The position numbers and the translations under genes were made by a program. This document shows positions 33,617 through 46,146 of a stretch of 64,000 bases of DNA, piece after piece. The notes under the pieces are model-generated. The model saw nothing but the letters and a program-made list of their open reading frames with translations, made no database searches and was not told where the DNA came from. Numbering within the stretch: the stretch's first letter is position 1; every line of letters begins with the position of its first letter. This stretch comes from Pimelobacter simplex (GTDB lineage Bacteria; Actinomycetota; Actinomycetes; Propionibacteriales; Nocardioidaceae), in contig JADCLI010000032.1 of the NCBI GenBank assembly GCA_016803235.1, forward strand, positions 1-64,000, written 5' to 3'.

Positions 33617-36600
33617 GTGGACGTCCTCGCCGAGCTGACCGACGACTTCCTGGCGCGCCACTTCGACGCCGGGACGCTGGAGCGTGCCCGCGCGATCGTC
33701 GCCGCGGGCGGTGTCCGGCGTCCCGAGATCGGGATGCGCTCGGCCGCGTCGGTGACGGCGACCGCGGAGGTCCTCGGCACCCGGGAGGCGCCGTACCAGG
33801 TCCAGCTCCACGTCGAGGCGCCCAACGCCGGCTACGCGGGCTGGGTGTTCACCGTGTGCACCTGTCCGGTGCGCTCGGTGTGCAAGCACGGCGCCGCGCT
33901 GGCGCTGACCCTGCGCCAGACCTTCACCCAGCCGGCCGGCGAGGCCGCCTGGCGGCGTTCGGTGGAGCGTCTGGTCGGCGAGCTGGAACGACAGCAACCG
34001 TCGGTGCGCGAGGAGGTCCCGCTCGCCCTCGAGGTGACCCTCGACCGCGGTCGCGGGAGCTACCGCTCCGCCGGCCCGACGCTGCGGGTGCGTCCGCTTC
34101 GGCAGGGGAAGAGCAAGCCCTGGATCAAGAGCGGCGCGGAGTGGAGCGACGTCGGCGGCAGCCCGCGCGGCTTCGTCCCGCGCCAGGCAGACGCGCTCGC
34201 CGCGCTGCACACGCAGTGGGCCGGGCACCGCGGCTACTCCCCCGCCGGGCTCTCCCCCGCGCTCGACGAGTTCGGCGACCAGGTCGTCCGCGCGCTGCGC
34301 AACGCCCGCGACGCCGGCGTCACGCTGCTGGCCGCCCGCCCCCTGGTCTCGGTCGAGGTGGCCGACGAGCCGGCCGAGGTGGTCGCCGAGCTCCACGACG
34401 TCGAGGGCGGCACGACCATGCGCGCGGTCGTCACGCTCGGCGACCGCACCTGGCGCGACGACTCCGTGGTGCTGGTCGGCTCACCCGCATCGGTCGTCGG
34501 GCTGCTCGACGACCACGGCCACCTCGTCGTCGCCGCGACCACCACGCCGGTGCCACCGGCGCTGCGCCACCTGGTCGACGGCCCGCCGATCCTGGTCCCG
34601 CCGGCCGACCTCGCCGACTTCCGCGAGGCGCTGCCCGGCCTGATGCGGCTGGTGCCGGTGCGCGCGGACGCGTCCGCGGTCGAGCTGCCCGAGCCGCTGG
34701 CGCCGACGCTGGTGCTGACCGTCTCGTGGCACACCTCGACCAAGGCGGGGCTGGCGTGGCACTGGCAGTACGGCGACGCCCCCGAGCGCAGCTGTCCGCT
34801 CACCAGCCGCGAGTCGCTGGGCGGCGTCCGGGACCGTGCGGCCGAGCAGGCGCTCCTCGCGACCGTGCCGCCGGGGCTGCTGCAGGTCTCGACGCTCACC
34901 GACGGCGACGCCCTCACCCTGGCCATCCACGACCTGCCCCACCTGCGGGAGATCGCCGGGGTGCGCGTGGTCGAGGAGGAGCGGCCCGACTTCCGCGAGG
35001 CCGACGTCGCGCCCGAGATCCGCTTCGACCTCGTCGAGCCCGAGTCCAGCACCACCGACTGGCTCGACCTGGCGGTGACCGTGCGGGTCGACGGCGAGCA
35101 GATCCCTCTGCCCGACGTGCTCGCCGCGCTCACCCTCGACCTGGAGTTCCTGGTGCTGCCGAGCGGGCTCTACGTCACCACCGACCGGCCCGAGTTCGAC
35201 CGGTTGCGCGAGGTCGTGACCGCGGCCGCCGAGCTGCGCGAGCGCGAGGGCAGCCGGATCGGCATCGGTCACCACGACCTCGGCCTGTGGGCCCAGCTCG
35301 CCGAGACCGGGCTCGTCGACGCCCAGGTCGCCGAGTGGATCGAGCGCGCCCAGGCGCTGCGCGACCTCACCGACATCCCGCGCCCCAAGCCCCGCGGCCT
35401 GGTCACCGACCTGCGCAGCTACCAGCGCGAGGGCTTCTGGTGGCTGGCGTTCCTGTGGCAGCACGGCCTCGGCGGCGTCCTCGCCGACGACATGGGCCTC
35501 GGCAAGACCCTGCAGGTGCTCGCCCTCATCACCCACGCCCGCGCCGAGCGGCCGCTCGACGCACCCTTCCTCGTCGTCGCGCCGACCAGCGTCGTCACGG
35601 CGTGGGCCACCGAGGCCGCGCGGCACGCGCCCGGGCTGCGGGTGGCGGTCGCCGCGCGTCGTACCGACGACGTGGCGGCGCTGGCCCGCGACCACGACGT
35701 CGTGGTCACCACCTACACGCTGCTGCGGCTGGCCCACGAGGAGTACGCCGACCTCGCGTGGTCCGGGCTGGTGCTCGACGAGGCGCAGCAGGCCAAGAAC
35801 CACCAGAGCAAGACCTACCAGGCGATCCGGACCATCACCGCACCGTTCCGGCTCGCCGTCACCGGCACTCCCTTCGAGAACCGGCTGATGGAGCTGTGGG
35901 CGCTGCTCTCGATCACCGTGCCCGGGTTGTACCCGTGGCCGCGGACCTTCGCGGAGAAGGTGGTCCGGCCGGTCGAGCGCGACGGCGACCAGGTGGTGCT
36001 CGACAGGTTCCGCGCGCGGATCAAGCCGTTCCTGCTGCGGCGCACCAAGGAGCTGGTCGCCGACGACCTGCCGCCCAAGCAGGAGCAGGTCCTCCAGGTC
36101 GACCTCGAGGCCGCGCACCGCAAGATCTACGACACGCACCTCGCCAAGGAGCGGCAGCGGATCCTCGGCCTGGTCGAGGACTTCGACCGCAACCGAGTCG
36201 CGATCTTCAGCGCCCTGACCCGGCTGCGCCAGCTCGCGCTCGACCCGGCGCTCGTCGACGACGAGCACGAGACGGTCGGTTCGGCCAAGCTCGACGTCCT
36301 GGTCGAGCACCTCGCCGAGATCACCGCCGAGGGCCACAAGGCGCTGGTGTTCAGCCAGTTCACGTCCTTCCTGACCCGGGTCCGCTCGCGCCTCGACGAT
36401 GTCGGGATCGCGACGACGTACCTCGACGGCACGACGCGCGACCGGGCCGGCGTCATCGACAGGTTCCGCTCCGGCGGCTCCCCGGTCTTCCTGATCTCCC
36501 TCAAGGCCGGCGGCACCGGACTGACCCTGACCGAGGCCGACTACGTCTTCGTGCTCGACCCGTGGTGGAACCCCGCCGCCGAGGCGCAGGCCGTCGACCG

Positions 36601-36784
36601 CGCGCACCGGATCGGCCAGACGCGCCACGTCCACGTCTACCGGCTGGTCGCGACGGACACCATCGAGGAGAAGGTCATGGAGCTCAAGGCCCGCAAGGCC
36701 GAGCTGTTCGCGCAGGTCATCGACGGCGACGGGGCGATGAGCACCTCGATCGGGGCCGAGGACATCCGCGGGCTGTTCGAGTGA
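33617..36784 (+). CDS. SWIM zinc-finger SNF2-family helicase
   Basis: A 1055-residue ATP-dependent DNA translocase. Near the N-terminus is a SWIM finger CTCPVRSVCKH (C81, C83, C89, H91), then a large middle region of unknown fold, then the SNF2 core: DDMGLGKT (Walker A, near 625), LDEAQQAKN (motif II, near 720), TGTPFENRLMELW, and the helicase C half with VFSQFTSFLTRVR, LKAGGTGLTLTEADYVFVLDPWWNPAAEAQAVDRAHRIGQ. Bacterial HepA/RapA-like SNF2 proteins act in transcription recycling, repair or phage defence; no defence partners (methylase, Sir2, PLD nuclease) are nearby. GTG at 33617 has AGGG upstream. Followed by a REP-like repeat. Confidence 0.92.
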   Translation: MDVLAELTDDFLARHFDAGTLERARAIVAAGGVRRPEIGMRSAASVTATAEVLGTREAPYQVQLHVEAPNAGYAGWVFTVCTCPVRSVCKHGAALALTLRQTFTQPAGEAAWRRSVERLVGELERQQPSVREEVPLALEVTLDRGRGSYRSAGPTLRVRPLRQGKSKPWIKSGAEWSDVGGSPRGFVPRQADALAALHTQWAGHRGYSPAGLSPALDEFGDQVVRALRNARDAGVTLLAARPLVSVEVADEPAEVVAELHDVEGGTTMRAVVTLGDRTWRDDSVVLVGSPASVVGLLDDHGHLVVAATTTPVPPALRHLVDGPPILVPPADLADFREALPGLMRLVPVRADASAVELPEPLAPTLVLTVSWHTSTKAGLAWHWQYGDAPERSCPLTSRESLGGVRDRAAEQALLATVPPGLLQVSTLTDGDALTLAIHDLPHLREIAGVRVVEEERPDFREADVAPEIRFDLVEPESSTTDWLDLAVTVRVDGEQIPLPDVLAALTLDLEFLVLPSGLYVTTDRPEFDRLREVVTAAAELREREGSRIGIGHHDLGLWAQLAETGLVDAQVAEWIERAQALRDLTDIPRPKPRGLVTDLRSYQREGFWWLAFLWQHGLGGVLADDMGLGKTLQVLALITHARAERPLDAPFLVVAPTSVVTAWATEAARHAPGLRVAVAARRTDDVAALARDHDVVVTTYTLLRLAHEEYADLAWSGLVLDEAQQAKNHQSKTYQAIRTITAPFRLAVTGTPFENRLMELWALLSITVPGLYPWPRTFAEKVVRPVERDGDQVVLDRFRARIKPFLLRRTKELVADDLPPKQEQVLQVDLEAAHRKIYDTHLAKERQRILGLVEDFDRNRVAIFSALTRLRQLALDPALVDDEHETVGSAKLDVLVEHLAEITAEGHKALVFSQFTSFLTRVRSRLDDVGIATTYLDGTTRDRAGVIDRFRSGGSPVFLISLKAGGTGLTLTEADYVFVLDPWWNPAAEAQAVDRAHRIGQTRHVHVYRLVATDTIEEKVMELKARKAELFAQVIDGDGAMSTSIGAEDIRGLFE

Positions 36785-36823
36785 GCAGCCGCTCTGCGAC
36801 GAAGGAGCGGCGCGGCGAACGAA

Positions 36824-36880
36824 GGTCGAGTAGCGCTCGCGGTGAGGAACGAACCCGCGAAGGCGCGTATCGGGGCCCCC
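36824..36880. repeat. REP-like repeat copy downstream of the SNF2 gene
   Basis: GGTCGAGTAGCGCTCGCGG at 36824 through GCGAAGGCGCGTATCGGGG shares both ends with the inverted right arm at 500-552. It lies between the SNF2 gene and the convergent MFS gene and ends in GGGGCCCCC, a self-complementary run that may help terminate both transcripts. Confidence 0.6.
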
Positions 36881-36947
36881 AGCGGTGCTCGCGACCAGCG
36901 GGGAGCAGTCCGCCGTGCATGGACGGACGTCCTCGACACGTCCTCGC

Positions 36948-38360
36948 CTAGCGGCGCGGCCTGCTCGACGAGCTCTGCGGGTTGCGGATGAGCAGCCACG
37001 ACAGCACGCCGCCGGCGACCAGGAGCCCGGCGCAGACGAGCATCGCGGAGCGGTAGCCGGCGTCGAAGACGGCGGGGCGTTGGTAGTCGGCCCCCGACAG
37101 CCCGACCAGGAGCGGCAGGGCGGCGACCGCCAGGAGCGAGCCGGCGCGGGCGACGGCGTTGTTGACGCCCGAGGCGACGCCAGCGTGCTCGTCGGGTACG
37201 GCGGCCAGCACCGCCGCTGTCAACGGCGCCACCAGGGCGGCGAGGCCCAGGCCGAAGACGATGAGGGGCAGGGCGACCTCGGTCCAGTAGTCGAGGTCGG
37301 CGTCGATCCGGCTCAGCAGGACGGTGCCGACGGCGCACAGCAACGGGCCGAGGGTCATCGGGAGCCGGGGTCCGATCCGGCCCGCGAGGGCGCCGCCCCG
37401 ACCGGCGAGCAGCAGCATCACGGCCGTGATCGGCAGCGTGGACACGCCGGCCTCGAGCGGGCCGAGGCCCGCGACGGTCTGCAGCTGCAGGACGAGGAAG
37501 AAGAGCACGCCTCCGAGGGCGGCGTACGTCAGCAGGGTCATCGCGTTGGCGGCACTGAACTGCCGGGAGGCGAACAACCCGGGCGGCAGCAGCGGGGCGT
37601 GTGAGCGGCGCTCGTCGTACCAGAACGCGACCCCGGCCACCACGCCCACCGCGAGCGCGGCGGTCGCGACCCCGGGCGACGTCGTCCACTCGATCAGCGC
37701 ATAGGTGAGACCGCCCAGCGCCAGGGTGCAGAGCGCGGCGCCGGACAGGTCGAAGCCCCGCACGGCCGACGGGTCGCGGGTCTCGGGCACCCGCCGCGCG
37801 ACGGCGAGGGTCAGCAACGCGACGGGCAAGTTGATGAGGAACACCCAGCGCCAGCTGACCTCCTGGACCAGCCAGCCCCCGAGGAAAGGGCCGATCGCGG
37901 TGGCGACGCCGCCGAGCCCCGACCAGGTGCCGATCGCGCGGGACCGGTCCGACGGCGCGAAGGAGCCCTGGATCATGGCGAGGCTGCCGGGCACCAGGAG
38001 CGCGGCAGCGACGCCCTGCGCGACGCGGGCGACGATCAGCAATGCGGCCGTCGGAGCCAGGCCGCACGCGACCGAGGTGAGGGCGAAGCCGAGGACGCCG
38101 GTCGTGAAGATGCGCCGCCGCCCGAAGCGGTCGCCGAGCGAGCCGCCGAGCAGGGTCAGCGAGGCGAGGCTGAGCAGGTACCCGTTGGAGACCCACTGCA
38201 GCTCGCCGAGGCTGGCGTCGAGGTCCTCGCCGATCCGGTGCAGCGCGACGTTGACGACGGTGCTGTCGAGCAGCGCCAGGGAGGAGCCGAGGATCGCCGC
38301 GGCGAGCACCGTGCGTCCGGTGCGCGACCCGACGGTGGCCTCGGCACAGGTCGGGTCCAC
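36948..38360 (-). CDS. DHA2-type (14-helix) MFS drug exporter
   Basis: The 470-residue protein is a proton-driven multidrug exporter of the EmrB/QacA group. Signature segments are LDSTVVNVAL (DHA2 motif D1, near 31-40), GSLGDRFGRRRIFTTGV (motif A) and LGGVATAIGPFLGGWLVQEVSWRWVFLINLP (motif C region), and about 14 hydrophobic stretches are seen. The substrate is unknown and no regulator is adjacent. It lies between a REP-like repeat and the DUF2550 gene on the same strand, so it could be read from the ATP synthase operon's end, but is more likely independent. Confidence 0.88.
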   Translation of the reverse strand: MDPTCAEATVGSRTGRTVLAAAILGSSLALLDSTVVNVALHRIGEDLDASLGELQWVSNGYLLSLASLTLLGGSLGDRFGRRRIFTTGVLGFALTSVACGLAPTAALLIVARVAQGVAAALLVPGSLAMIQGSFAPSDRSRAIGTWSGLGGVATAIGPFLGGWLVQEVSWRWVFLINLPVALLTLAVARRVPETRDPSAVRGFDLSGAALCTLALGGLTYALIEWTTSPGVATAALAVGVVAGVAFWYDERRSHAPLLPPGLFASRQFSAANAMTLLTYAALGGVLFFLVLQLQTVAGLGPLEAGVSTLPITAVMLLLAGRGGALAGRIGPRLPMTLGPLLCAVGTVLLSRIDADLDYWTEVALPLIVFGLGLAALVAPLTAAVLAAVPDEHAGVASGVNNAVARAGSLLAVAALPLLVGLSGADYQRPAVFDAGYRSAMLVCAGLLVAGGVLSWLLIRNPQSSSSRPRR

Positions 38361-38369
38361 CGGGCGAGC

Positions 38370-38813
38370 CTAGCGCCGGTTCCAGTCCGTTCCCGGGGGC
38401 ATCGCCTCGAGCCAGGCCTGGAAGCCGGTCAGCGACGAGACGCTCATCGCCAGCTCGACCTCGCCCTCCGGCGAGTGGCAGCGGATCACGAGATGGTCGG
38501 GGTAGAGCGAGGCCTGCTCGGTGCCGACGGGCTCGCGGCGGCCGTCGTACTCGAGCTCGTCACGACGCCAGGAGCGCTTCGGGCGCGGTGACAGCGTGAA
38601 GACGCGGAACCACTCCAGTGTCTCGCCGGAGTAGCGCCCCAGGCCGAGCATCCAGCCACGCGACGGGGACGACGTCCGGTAGCGGTGGCTGAGCTCGAAG
38701 GTGCCACCGTGCCGGGAGAGCGTACGGCGCCGGACGATGAGTCCGGCGCCGTACAGCACACACAGGAGCAGGAGCGCGCCACAGATGTCGAGCAGCCACT
38801 CCCACCATGCCAT
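38370..38813 (-). CDS. DUF2550 membrane-anchored protein
   Basis: The 147-residue product has one N-terminal membrane helix (WLLDICGALLLLCVLYGAGLIV) followed by basic RRRTLSRHGGTFELSHRYRTSSPSRGWMLGLGRYSGETLEWFRVFTLSPRPKRSW, a soluble domain called DUF2550. Members sit immediately after atpC in mycobacteria and many Actinobacteria, as here (18 bases after atpC). The function is unknown; the constant position suggests a link to ATP synthase or to membrane biogenesis, but that is inference. Confidence 0.85.
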   Translation of the reverse strand: MAWWEWLLDICGALLLLCVLYGAGLIVRRRTLSRHGGTFELSHRYRTSSPSRGWMLGLGRYSGETLEWFRVFTLSPRPKRSWRRDELEYDGRREPVGTEQASLYPDHLVIRCHSPEGEVELAMSVSSLTGFQAWLEAMPPGTDWNRR

Positions 38814-38831
38814 CTGCGTATCAGTGACCTT

Positions 38832-39239
38832 CTACGAGACCTTCTCCGCGGCGCGGATCCGCGCCTCGGCGTGACGGACGCGCTGCTCCGCCTCGTTGCT
38901 CGAGTCGAGCAGCCGCTTGGCCTCCTCGAGGTCGATGCGCGCCTGGGACACCTCGATGTCCTCGGCCAGCTCGACCCGCTCGGCCAGGATCGACACGCGG
39001 TCGTTGGCCACCGAGAGGAAGCCGCCGTCGACGGCGACGACCACGAGCTGGTTGGAGTTCGCGACCTGGATCTCGACCACCGATGCGGAGAGCAGCGACA
39101 GCGTGGGCGCGTGACCGCGCAGCACGCCGATGTCTCCCTCGAGCGTGCGCGCGATGATCATCGCCGCCTCACCGGACCACACGGTCCGGTCGGCAGCGAC
39201 GAGCTCGACGTGCAGGTGCTCGACCGTGGTGTCAGCCAT
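38832..39239 (-). CDS. atpC: ATP synthase F1 subunit epsilon
   Basis: Central-stalk subunit that couples rotation and can inhibit ATP hydrolysis. The 135-residue product has the N-terminal beta sandwich (LHVELVAADRTVWSGEAAMIIARTLEGDIGVLRGHAPTLSLL) and a C-terminal helix pair (EDIEVSQARIDLEEAKRLLDSSNEAEQRVRHAEARIRAAEKV). ATG at 39239 starts the conserved MADTTVEHLHVEL. It is 2 bases from the atpD stop and is the last canonical gene of the operon. Confidence 0.97.
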   Translation of the reverse strand: MADTTVEHLHVELVAADRTVWSGEAAMIIARTLEGDIGVLRGHAPTLSLLSASVVEIQVANSNQLVVVAVDGGFLSVANDRVSILAERVELAEDIEVSQARIDLEEAKRLLDSSNEAEQRVRHAEARIRAAEKVS

Positions 39240-39241
39240 GA

Positions 39242-40699
<1,458 letters not shown>

Positions 40700-40727
40700 T
40701 TACTCCGTTGATGTTTTCTCTGGTGGG

Positions 40728-41642
40728 TCAGTCGTTCGCAGCCTGGGCGTCGGCGAGCGCGTTCACGCCACCGACGATCTCGCTGATCTCCTGGGTGATG
40801 CCCGCCTGGCGCGCCTGGTTGGCGATCCGGGTGAGCTTCTTGATCAGCTCCTCGGCGTTGTCGGTCGCCGACTTCATCGCCTTCTGCCGCGCGGCGAGCT
40901 CGGAGGCCGCCGCCTGCAGGAGGGCGTAGAAGATCCGGCTCTGGACGTACTGCGGCAGCAGCCCGTCCAGCACCTGGGCCGCCGACGGCTCGAACTCGTA
41001 GAGCGGCAGCAGCTCGTCGGCCTCGGGGGCCTCCTCACCCTCGACGACCTCGAGCGGCAGCAGCCGGATCGCGGTCGGCTCCTGGGTGAGCATCGAGCGG
41101 AACCGGGTGTAGACCACGTGGACCTCGTCCACGTCCCCGTCCTCGCCCTGCTCCTTGAGGAACGCCTCGATCAGCGCGGCGCCGATCTCGGCGGCCTTGT
41201 CGTACGTCGGCTGGTCCGAGAAGCCGGTCCAGGCCTGGACGTAGGGACGGCCACGGAACTTGAAGTACGCCTCCGCCTTGCGCCCGGCGAGGTAGAAGTC
41301 GAGCTCCTTGCCCTCGGCCCGCAGCCGCTCGGCGAGACGCTCCGTCTCCTTGATGACGCTCGAGGAGTAGGCACCGGCCAGACCACGGTCGCTGGTGATG
41401 ACCAGCACCGCGGCCCGCTTCGGGTCCTCCTGCTCCCGCGTCAGCGGGTGGTCGACGTTCGAGTACGTCGCCACCGCCGACACGGCACGGGTCAGCTCCC
41501 GGGCGTAGGGCGCTGCCGCCTGTGCCCGCTGCTGCGCCTTGATGATCCGGGACGCAGCGATGAGCTCCATGGCGCGCGTGATCTTCTTCATCGACTCCGT
41601 CGACTTGATCCGCGCGCGGTACTCACGCAGCGATACGGCCAT
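40728..41642 (-). CDS. atpG: ATP synthase F1 subunit gamma
   Basis: Central shaft of the F1 motor. The 304-residue product begins [33 protein letters not shown], the classic N-terminal helix, and ends with the paired C-terminal helix [45 protein letters not shown]. An acidic loop [13 protein letters not shown] (near 215) is typical of actinobacterial gamma subunits. It starts 3 bases after the atpA stop. Confidence 0.99.
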   Translation of the reverse strand: MAVSLREYRARIKSTESMKKITRAMELIAASRIIKAQQRAQAAAPYARELTRAVSAVATYSNVDHPLTREQEDPKRAAVLVITSDRGLAGAYSSSVIKETERLAERLRAEGKELDFYLAGRKAEAYFKFRGRPYVQAWTGFSDQPTYDKAAEIGAALIEAFLKEQGEDGDVDEVHVVYTRFRSMLTQEPTAIRLLPLEVVEGEEAPEADELLPLYEFEPSAAQVLDGLLPQYVQSRIFYALLQAAASELAARQKAMKSATDNAEELIKKLTRIANQARQAGITQEISEIVGGVNALADAQAAND

Positions 41643-41645
41643 GCG

Positions 41646-43283
41646 TCAGCCCCGCTTCTGCTTGACGATCTGCTCCTGCTCGAGCTCGTCGTCGGCGAGC
41701 GCCTCGGCCTCGGGCTCGTGCCCGACCTTGATGCTGCCACCCTCGGAGGTCTCGAACTGGTTCAGGAAGGAGTCGTACGCGGCGGCGAGGCCGTCCTCGT
41801 CCTCGAACTTCTGGGTCTCGCGGATGGCGGCCAGGAGGCCGTCGTGCGAGCGACGCAGGTAGTCGAGGAACTCGCTCTCGAAGCGCAGCACGTCGCCGGT
41901 GTCGACGGCGTCGAGGCGACCCGAGGTGCCAAGCCACAGCGAGACGGTCATCTCCTCCAGCGGGTACGGCGAGTACGCCGGCTGCTTGAGGAGCGCCATC
42001 AGGCGCTGGCCACGGGCCAGCTGCTGCTTCGACGCGGCGTCGAGGTCGGAGGCGAACATCGCGAAGGCCTCCATCGCGCGGTACTGCGCGAGGTCGACCT
42101 TGAGCGAGCCGGTGACGGCCTTCATCGCCTTGGTCATCGCGGCGCCACCGACCCGGGAGACGGAGATGCCGACGTCGATGGCCGGGCGCTGGTTGGCCGC
42201 GAACAGGTCCGACTGCAGGAAGATCTGGCCGTCGGTGATCGAGATGACGTTGGTCGGGATGAACGCCGAGACGTCGTTGGCCTTGGTCTCGATGATCGGC
42301 AGGCCGGTCATCGAGCCGGCGCCGAGCTCGTCGGACAGCTTCGCGCAGCGCTCGAGCAGGCGGGAGTGCAGGTAGAAGACGTCACCCGGGTACGCCTCGC
42401 GGCCCGGCGGGCGGCGCAGCAGCAGCGACACGGCGCGGTAGGCCTCGGCCTGCTTGGTCAGGTCGTCGAACACGATGAGGACGTGCTTGCCCTGGTACAT
42501 CCAGTGCTGGCCGATGGCCGAGCCGGTGTAGGGGGCGAGGTACTTGAAGCCCGCGCTGTCGGACGCCGGAGCCGCCACGATGGTGGTGTACTCCAGGGCG
42601 CCGGCCTCCTCGAGGGCGCCACGCACGGAGGCGATGGTCGAGCCCTTCTGGCCGATGGCGACGTAGATGCAGCGGACCTGCTTCGACGGGTCGCCCGACT
42701 CCCAGTTCTGCTTCTGGTTGATGATCGTGTCGATCGCGACCGTGGTCTTGCCGGTGGCGCGGTCACCGATGATCAGCTGGCGCTGGCCGCGGCCGATCGG
42801 GGTCATCGAGTCGATGGCCTTGATGCCGGTGGCGAGCGGCTCGTGGACCGACTTGCGCATCATCACGCCGGGGGCCTGGAGCTCGAGGGCACGGCGACCC
42901 TCGGTGGCGATCTCGCCGAGGCCGTCGATCGGCTTGCCGAGCGGGTCGACGACGCGGCCGAGGTAGCCCTCGCCGACGGGGACCGAGAGGATCTCGCCGG
43001 TGCGGCGGACCGTCTGGCCCTCCTCGATCTTGTCGAAGTCACCGAGGATGACGACACCGATCTCGCGGTCCTCGAGGTTCAGCGCGAGGCCGAGCGTGCC
43101 GTCCTCGAACTCGAGGAGCTCGTTGGCCATGGCCGACGGGAGGCCCGACACGCGGGCGATGCCGTCCGCGGCGGAGGCGACGGTGCCGACCTCTTCCTTG
43201 CTCGCGGCCGCGGGCTGGAAGTCAGCGACGTACTTGGCGAGGGCGTCGCGGATCTCGTCCGGACGGATGGAGAGTTCCGTCAT
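41646..43283 (-). CDS. atpA: ATP synthase F1 subunit alpha
   Basis: Non-catalytic nucleotide-binding subunit. The 545-residue product has GDRATGKT (Walker A, near 172), the [26 protein letters not shown] signature and the conserved N-terminal barrel [27 protein letters not shown]. The C-terminal tail [31 protein letters not shown] extends about 30 residues beyond the E. coli protein; mycobacterial alpha has a comparable tail that restrains ATP hydrolysis, and this one may do likewise, though it is more acidic. Confidence 0.99.
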   Translation of the reverse strand: MTELSIRPDEIRDALAKYVADFQPAAASKEEVGTVASAADGIARVSGLPSAMANELLEFEDGTLGLALNLEDREIGVVILGDFDKIEEGQTVRRTGEILSVPVGEGYLGRVVDPLGKPIDGLGEIATEGRRALELQAPGVMMRKSVHEPLATGIKAIDSMTPIGRGQRQLIIGDRATGKTTVAIDTIINQKQNWESGDPSKQVRCIYVAIGQKGSTIASVRGALEEAGALEYTTIVAAPASDSAGFKYLAPYTGSAIGQHWMYQGKHVLIVFDDLTKQAEAYRAVSLLLRRPPGREAYPGDVFYLHSRLLERCAKLSDELGAGSMTGLPIIETKANDVSAFIPTNVISITDGQIFLQSDLFAANQRPAIDVGISVSRVGGAAMTKAMKAVTGSLKVDLAQYRAMEAFAMFASDLDAASKQQLARGQRLMALLKQPAYSPYPLEEMTVSLWLGTSGRLDAVDTGDVLRFESEFLDYLRRSHDGLLAAIRETQKFEDEDGLAAAYDSFLNQFETSEGGSIKVGHEPEAEALADDELEQEQIVKQKRG

Positions 43284-43346
43284 CTCTGGTGCCTTCTCTC
43301 TTGTCTACAGCTGTGAAGTCGTGGGTGGTGCGGCGGTCGCGCGGGC

Positions 43347-44152
43347 TCAGCCGGCGATCTTGCGGCGGGCGTCGTCCAGGCGGGCCAGGACGGTGCCGTC
43401 GATGACGTCGTCCCCGATCTCGACCTTCATGCCGCCGAGCACGCCGGCGTCGACGACGATGTTGAGGTGCACCGGGCGGCCGTACTGGCGCGTCAGTGCG
43501 GCAGCGAGGCGCTGCTGGTCGGCCTCGGTGAGCGGACGGGCGACGTGGACGGTGGCCACACCCTCCCCCTGCACCTGCGCGGCGGTGCGCTCGTAGTCCT
43601 CGAGCGCGGCGGTGACGGTCCGGTAGGAGCCCGACAGCGCCTGCTTGACCAGCTGCACGGTCGTCGGGAGCACCTTGCCCGCGAGCAGGGTGTCGACGAG
43701 CGCGCCCTTGTCGGCCGCGGAGCGGACCGGGTCGGACAGCGCGTTGCGCAGGTCGCTGTTGCCGGCCACCAGCTGGCGCACGGAGAACAGCTCGTCGACC
43801 AGCGTGCCGGCCTGCAGGCCGACCGAGCGGACGGCGGCGACGACGCCGAGCTGCTCGAGCGCGTCGGCGAGGTCGCGGGTGCGGGTCCAGCGTCGGCCGG
43901 CCGCCTCACGCAGCAGGCCGAGCGTGGCCGCGTCGACCTTGCCGCCGAACAGGTCGCCGACCAGGCCGGCGCGGGCCTCGGCCGGGACCGACTGGTCGGT
44001 GACGACCCGGCGCAGCGACGCCTCGGCCCGCACGGTGCGGGCCACGGAGAACAGGTCGCCGGCGACCGCCGAGGCGGACGCCTCGGCCACCCCACCGACG
44101 AGGTCGGTGAGGGCGGCCATGGCGTCTGCGGAGCCGCCGCGGAAGGACACCA

Positions 44153-44153
<1 letters not shown>
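43347..44153 (-). CDS. atpH: ATP synthase F1 subunit delta
   Basis: Links the peripheral stalk to F1. The 268-residue product has the OSCP-type layout: a helical N-terminal domain (about 5-180, longer than in E. coli) and a C-terminal beta/alpha part ending YGRPVHLNIVVDAGVLGGMKVEIGDDVIDGTVLARLDDARRKIA. Unlike mycobacteria, where delta is fused to a b-type subunit, here delta and b are separate. ATG at 44153 overlaps the atpF stop by one base (TGATG), so the pair is translationally coupled. Confidence 0.96.
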
Positions 44154-44725
<572 letters not shown>

Positions 44726-44777
44726 CTATCTGGGTCGAGCTGGCTGTCGGTGATCAGCGATCGTCGGAAGACGATCG

Positions 44778-45065
<288 letters not shown>

Positions 45066-45872
45066 TCAGTGCTCGTCGGCGAGCGCGCCCTGGATGTACA
45101 TGGCGTTCAGCAGGACGAACACGTAGGCCTGCAGGAACTGGACCAGGATCTCCAGGAAGCTGACGAGGATCGCGAGCACCCAGGCCAGGGGCCCGGCGAC
45201 GTAGCCGATGCCACCGACGTGCTCGATGAGGTAGAGGCCGCCGGTCGCGAACAGGACCAGCAGGATGTGGCCGGCGAACATGTTGCAGAACAGACGCAGG
45301 GCCAGCGTGACCGGGCGGACCAGGATGTTGGAGAAGAACTCCAGCGGCACGAGCAGGGGGTACATCGCCGGGCTGACGCCGGACGGCACGCTCTGCAGCT
45401 TGAGGTAGCCGAGCACGCCGTGCTTCTTCATGCCGACGCCGTTGTAGACCAGCCACGAGAGTCCGGCCAGCGCGTAGGCCATGCCGGCGCGGCTGAAGGT
45501 CGGGAACTGGATGAACGGGATGCTGGCGAAGATGTTGTTCACCAGGATGAAGAAGAACAGGGTCACCAGGTAGGGCACGAACTTCTGGAAGTCGTGGCTG
45601 CCGATGATGTCGCGCGCGACGCTGTTGCGGACGAAGCCGTAGGCGCCCTCGCCGGCGAACTGGAGCTTGCCGGGCACGAGCGAGCGCTGCTTGGCGGCGA
45701 GGTACAGGAAGGTGAACACCAGGCCCGCGGCGAGCACCAGCTGGAGCATCGGCTTGGTGACGCCGAGGCTGCCGATCTCGAAGACCGGCGGCAGGTCGAA
45801 GATGCTCGGCCCCGGGGCGTGGAATCCCTCCCCACCCTCGGCGGCGATGGTGGCGCTGGCTGCGATGGTCAC
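45066..45872 (-). CDS. atpB: ATP synthase F0 subunit a
   Basis: Stator part of the proton channel. The 268-residue product has five to six membrane segments and the essential arginine in LVRPVTLALRLFCNMFAGH, with partner Glu/His residues in the next helices (VSFLEILVQFLQAYVFVLLNAMYIQGAL). A 40-residue N-terminal extension precedes KPMLQLVLAAGLVFTFLY, as common in Actinobacteria. Confidence 0.98.
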   Translation of the reverse strand: MTIAASATIAAEGGEGFHAPGPSIFDLPPVFEIGSLGVTKPMLQLVLAAGLVFTFLYLAAKQRSLVPGKLQFAGEGAYGFVRNSVARDIIGSHDFQKFVPYLVTLFFFILVNNIFASIPFIQFPTFSRAGMAYALAGLSWLVYNGVGMKKHGVLGYLKLQSVPSGVSPAMYPLLVPLEFFSNILVRPVTLALRLFCNMFAGHILLVLFATGGLYLIEHVGGIGYVAGPLAWVLAILVSFLEILVQFLQAYVFVLLNAMYIQGALADEH

Positions 45873-45888
45873 CAGGTCTCCTCTGCGT

Positions 45889-46116
45889 TCACTGCTCGTC
45901 TGAGTTCGGACTGTCGGGCGGATCCTGGCGGAACCGTGCGGCGGTCATGTAGATCCCGAGGGCGGCACCCACGAGGATCCCGACCGCAACCAGGAACCGG
46001 GTACCGAGCCACTGGTCCGCGAGCCATCCGAGCAGCCCGTAGCACGCGACCCCGGCGGTGATGTAGCCGAACGCATGCCACGGATCGCCCTTGGGCTTCT
46101 CCTCGGGCTGACTCAT
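45889..46116 (-). CDS. AtpZ/AtpI-type small membrane protein
   Basis: The 75-residue product has two membrane helices (AFGYITAGVACYGLLGWLADQWLG and FLVAVGILVGAALGIYMTAARF) with the G-x-x-x-D-x-x-G pattern GWLADQWLGT typical of AtpZ/AtpI accessory proteins that help c-ring assembly or metal uptake. It is 16 bases upstream of atpB in the operon. The assignment between AtpZ and AtpI is not settled by sequence alone. Confidence 0.8.
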   Translation of the reverse strand: MSQPEEKPKGDPWHAFGYITAGVACYGLLGWLADQWLGTRFLVAVGILVGAALGIYMTAARFRQDPPDSPNSDEQ

Positions 46117-46146
46117 TGCGCCCCGGACAATAGCAGTCGCGCCAGG

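Noticed and set aside
33617..36784. SNF2 helicase as part of a DISARM-type or similar phage-defence system
   Set aside because: No methyltransferase, PLD nuclease, DUF1998 or other partner gene is adjacent, and the SWIM-SNF2 layout is common in Actinobacteria without defence context.
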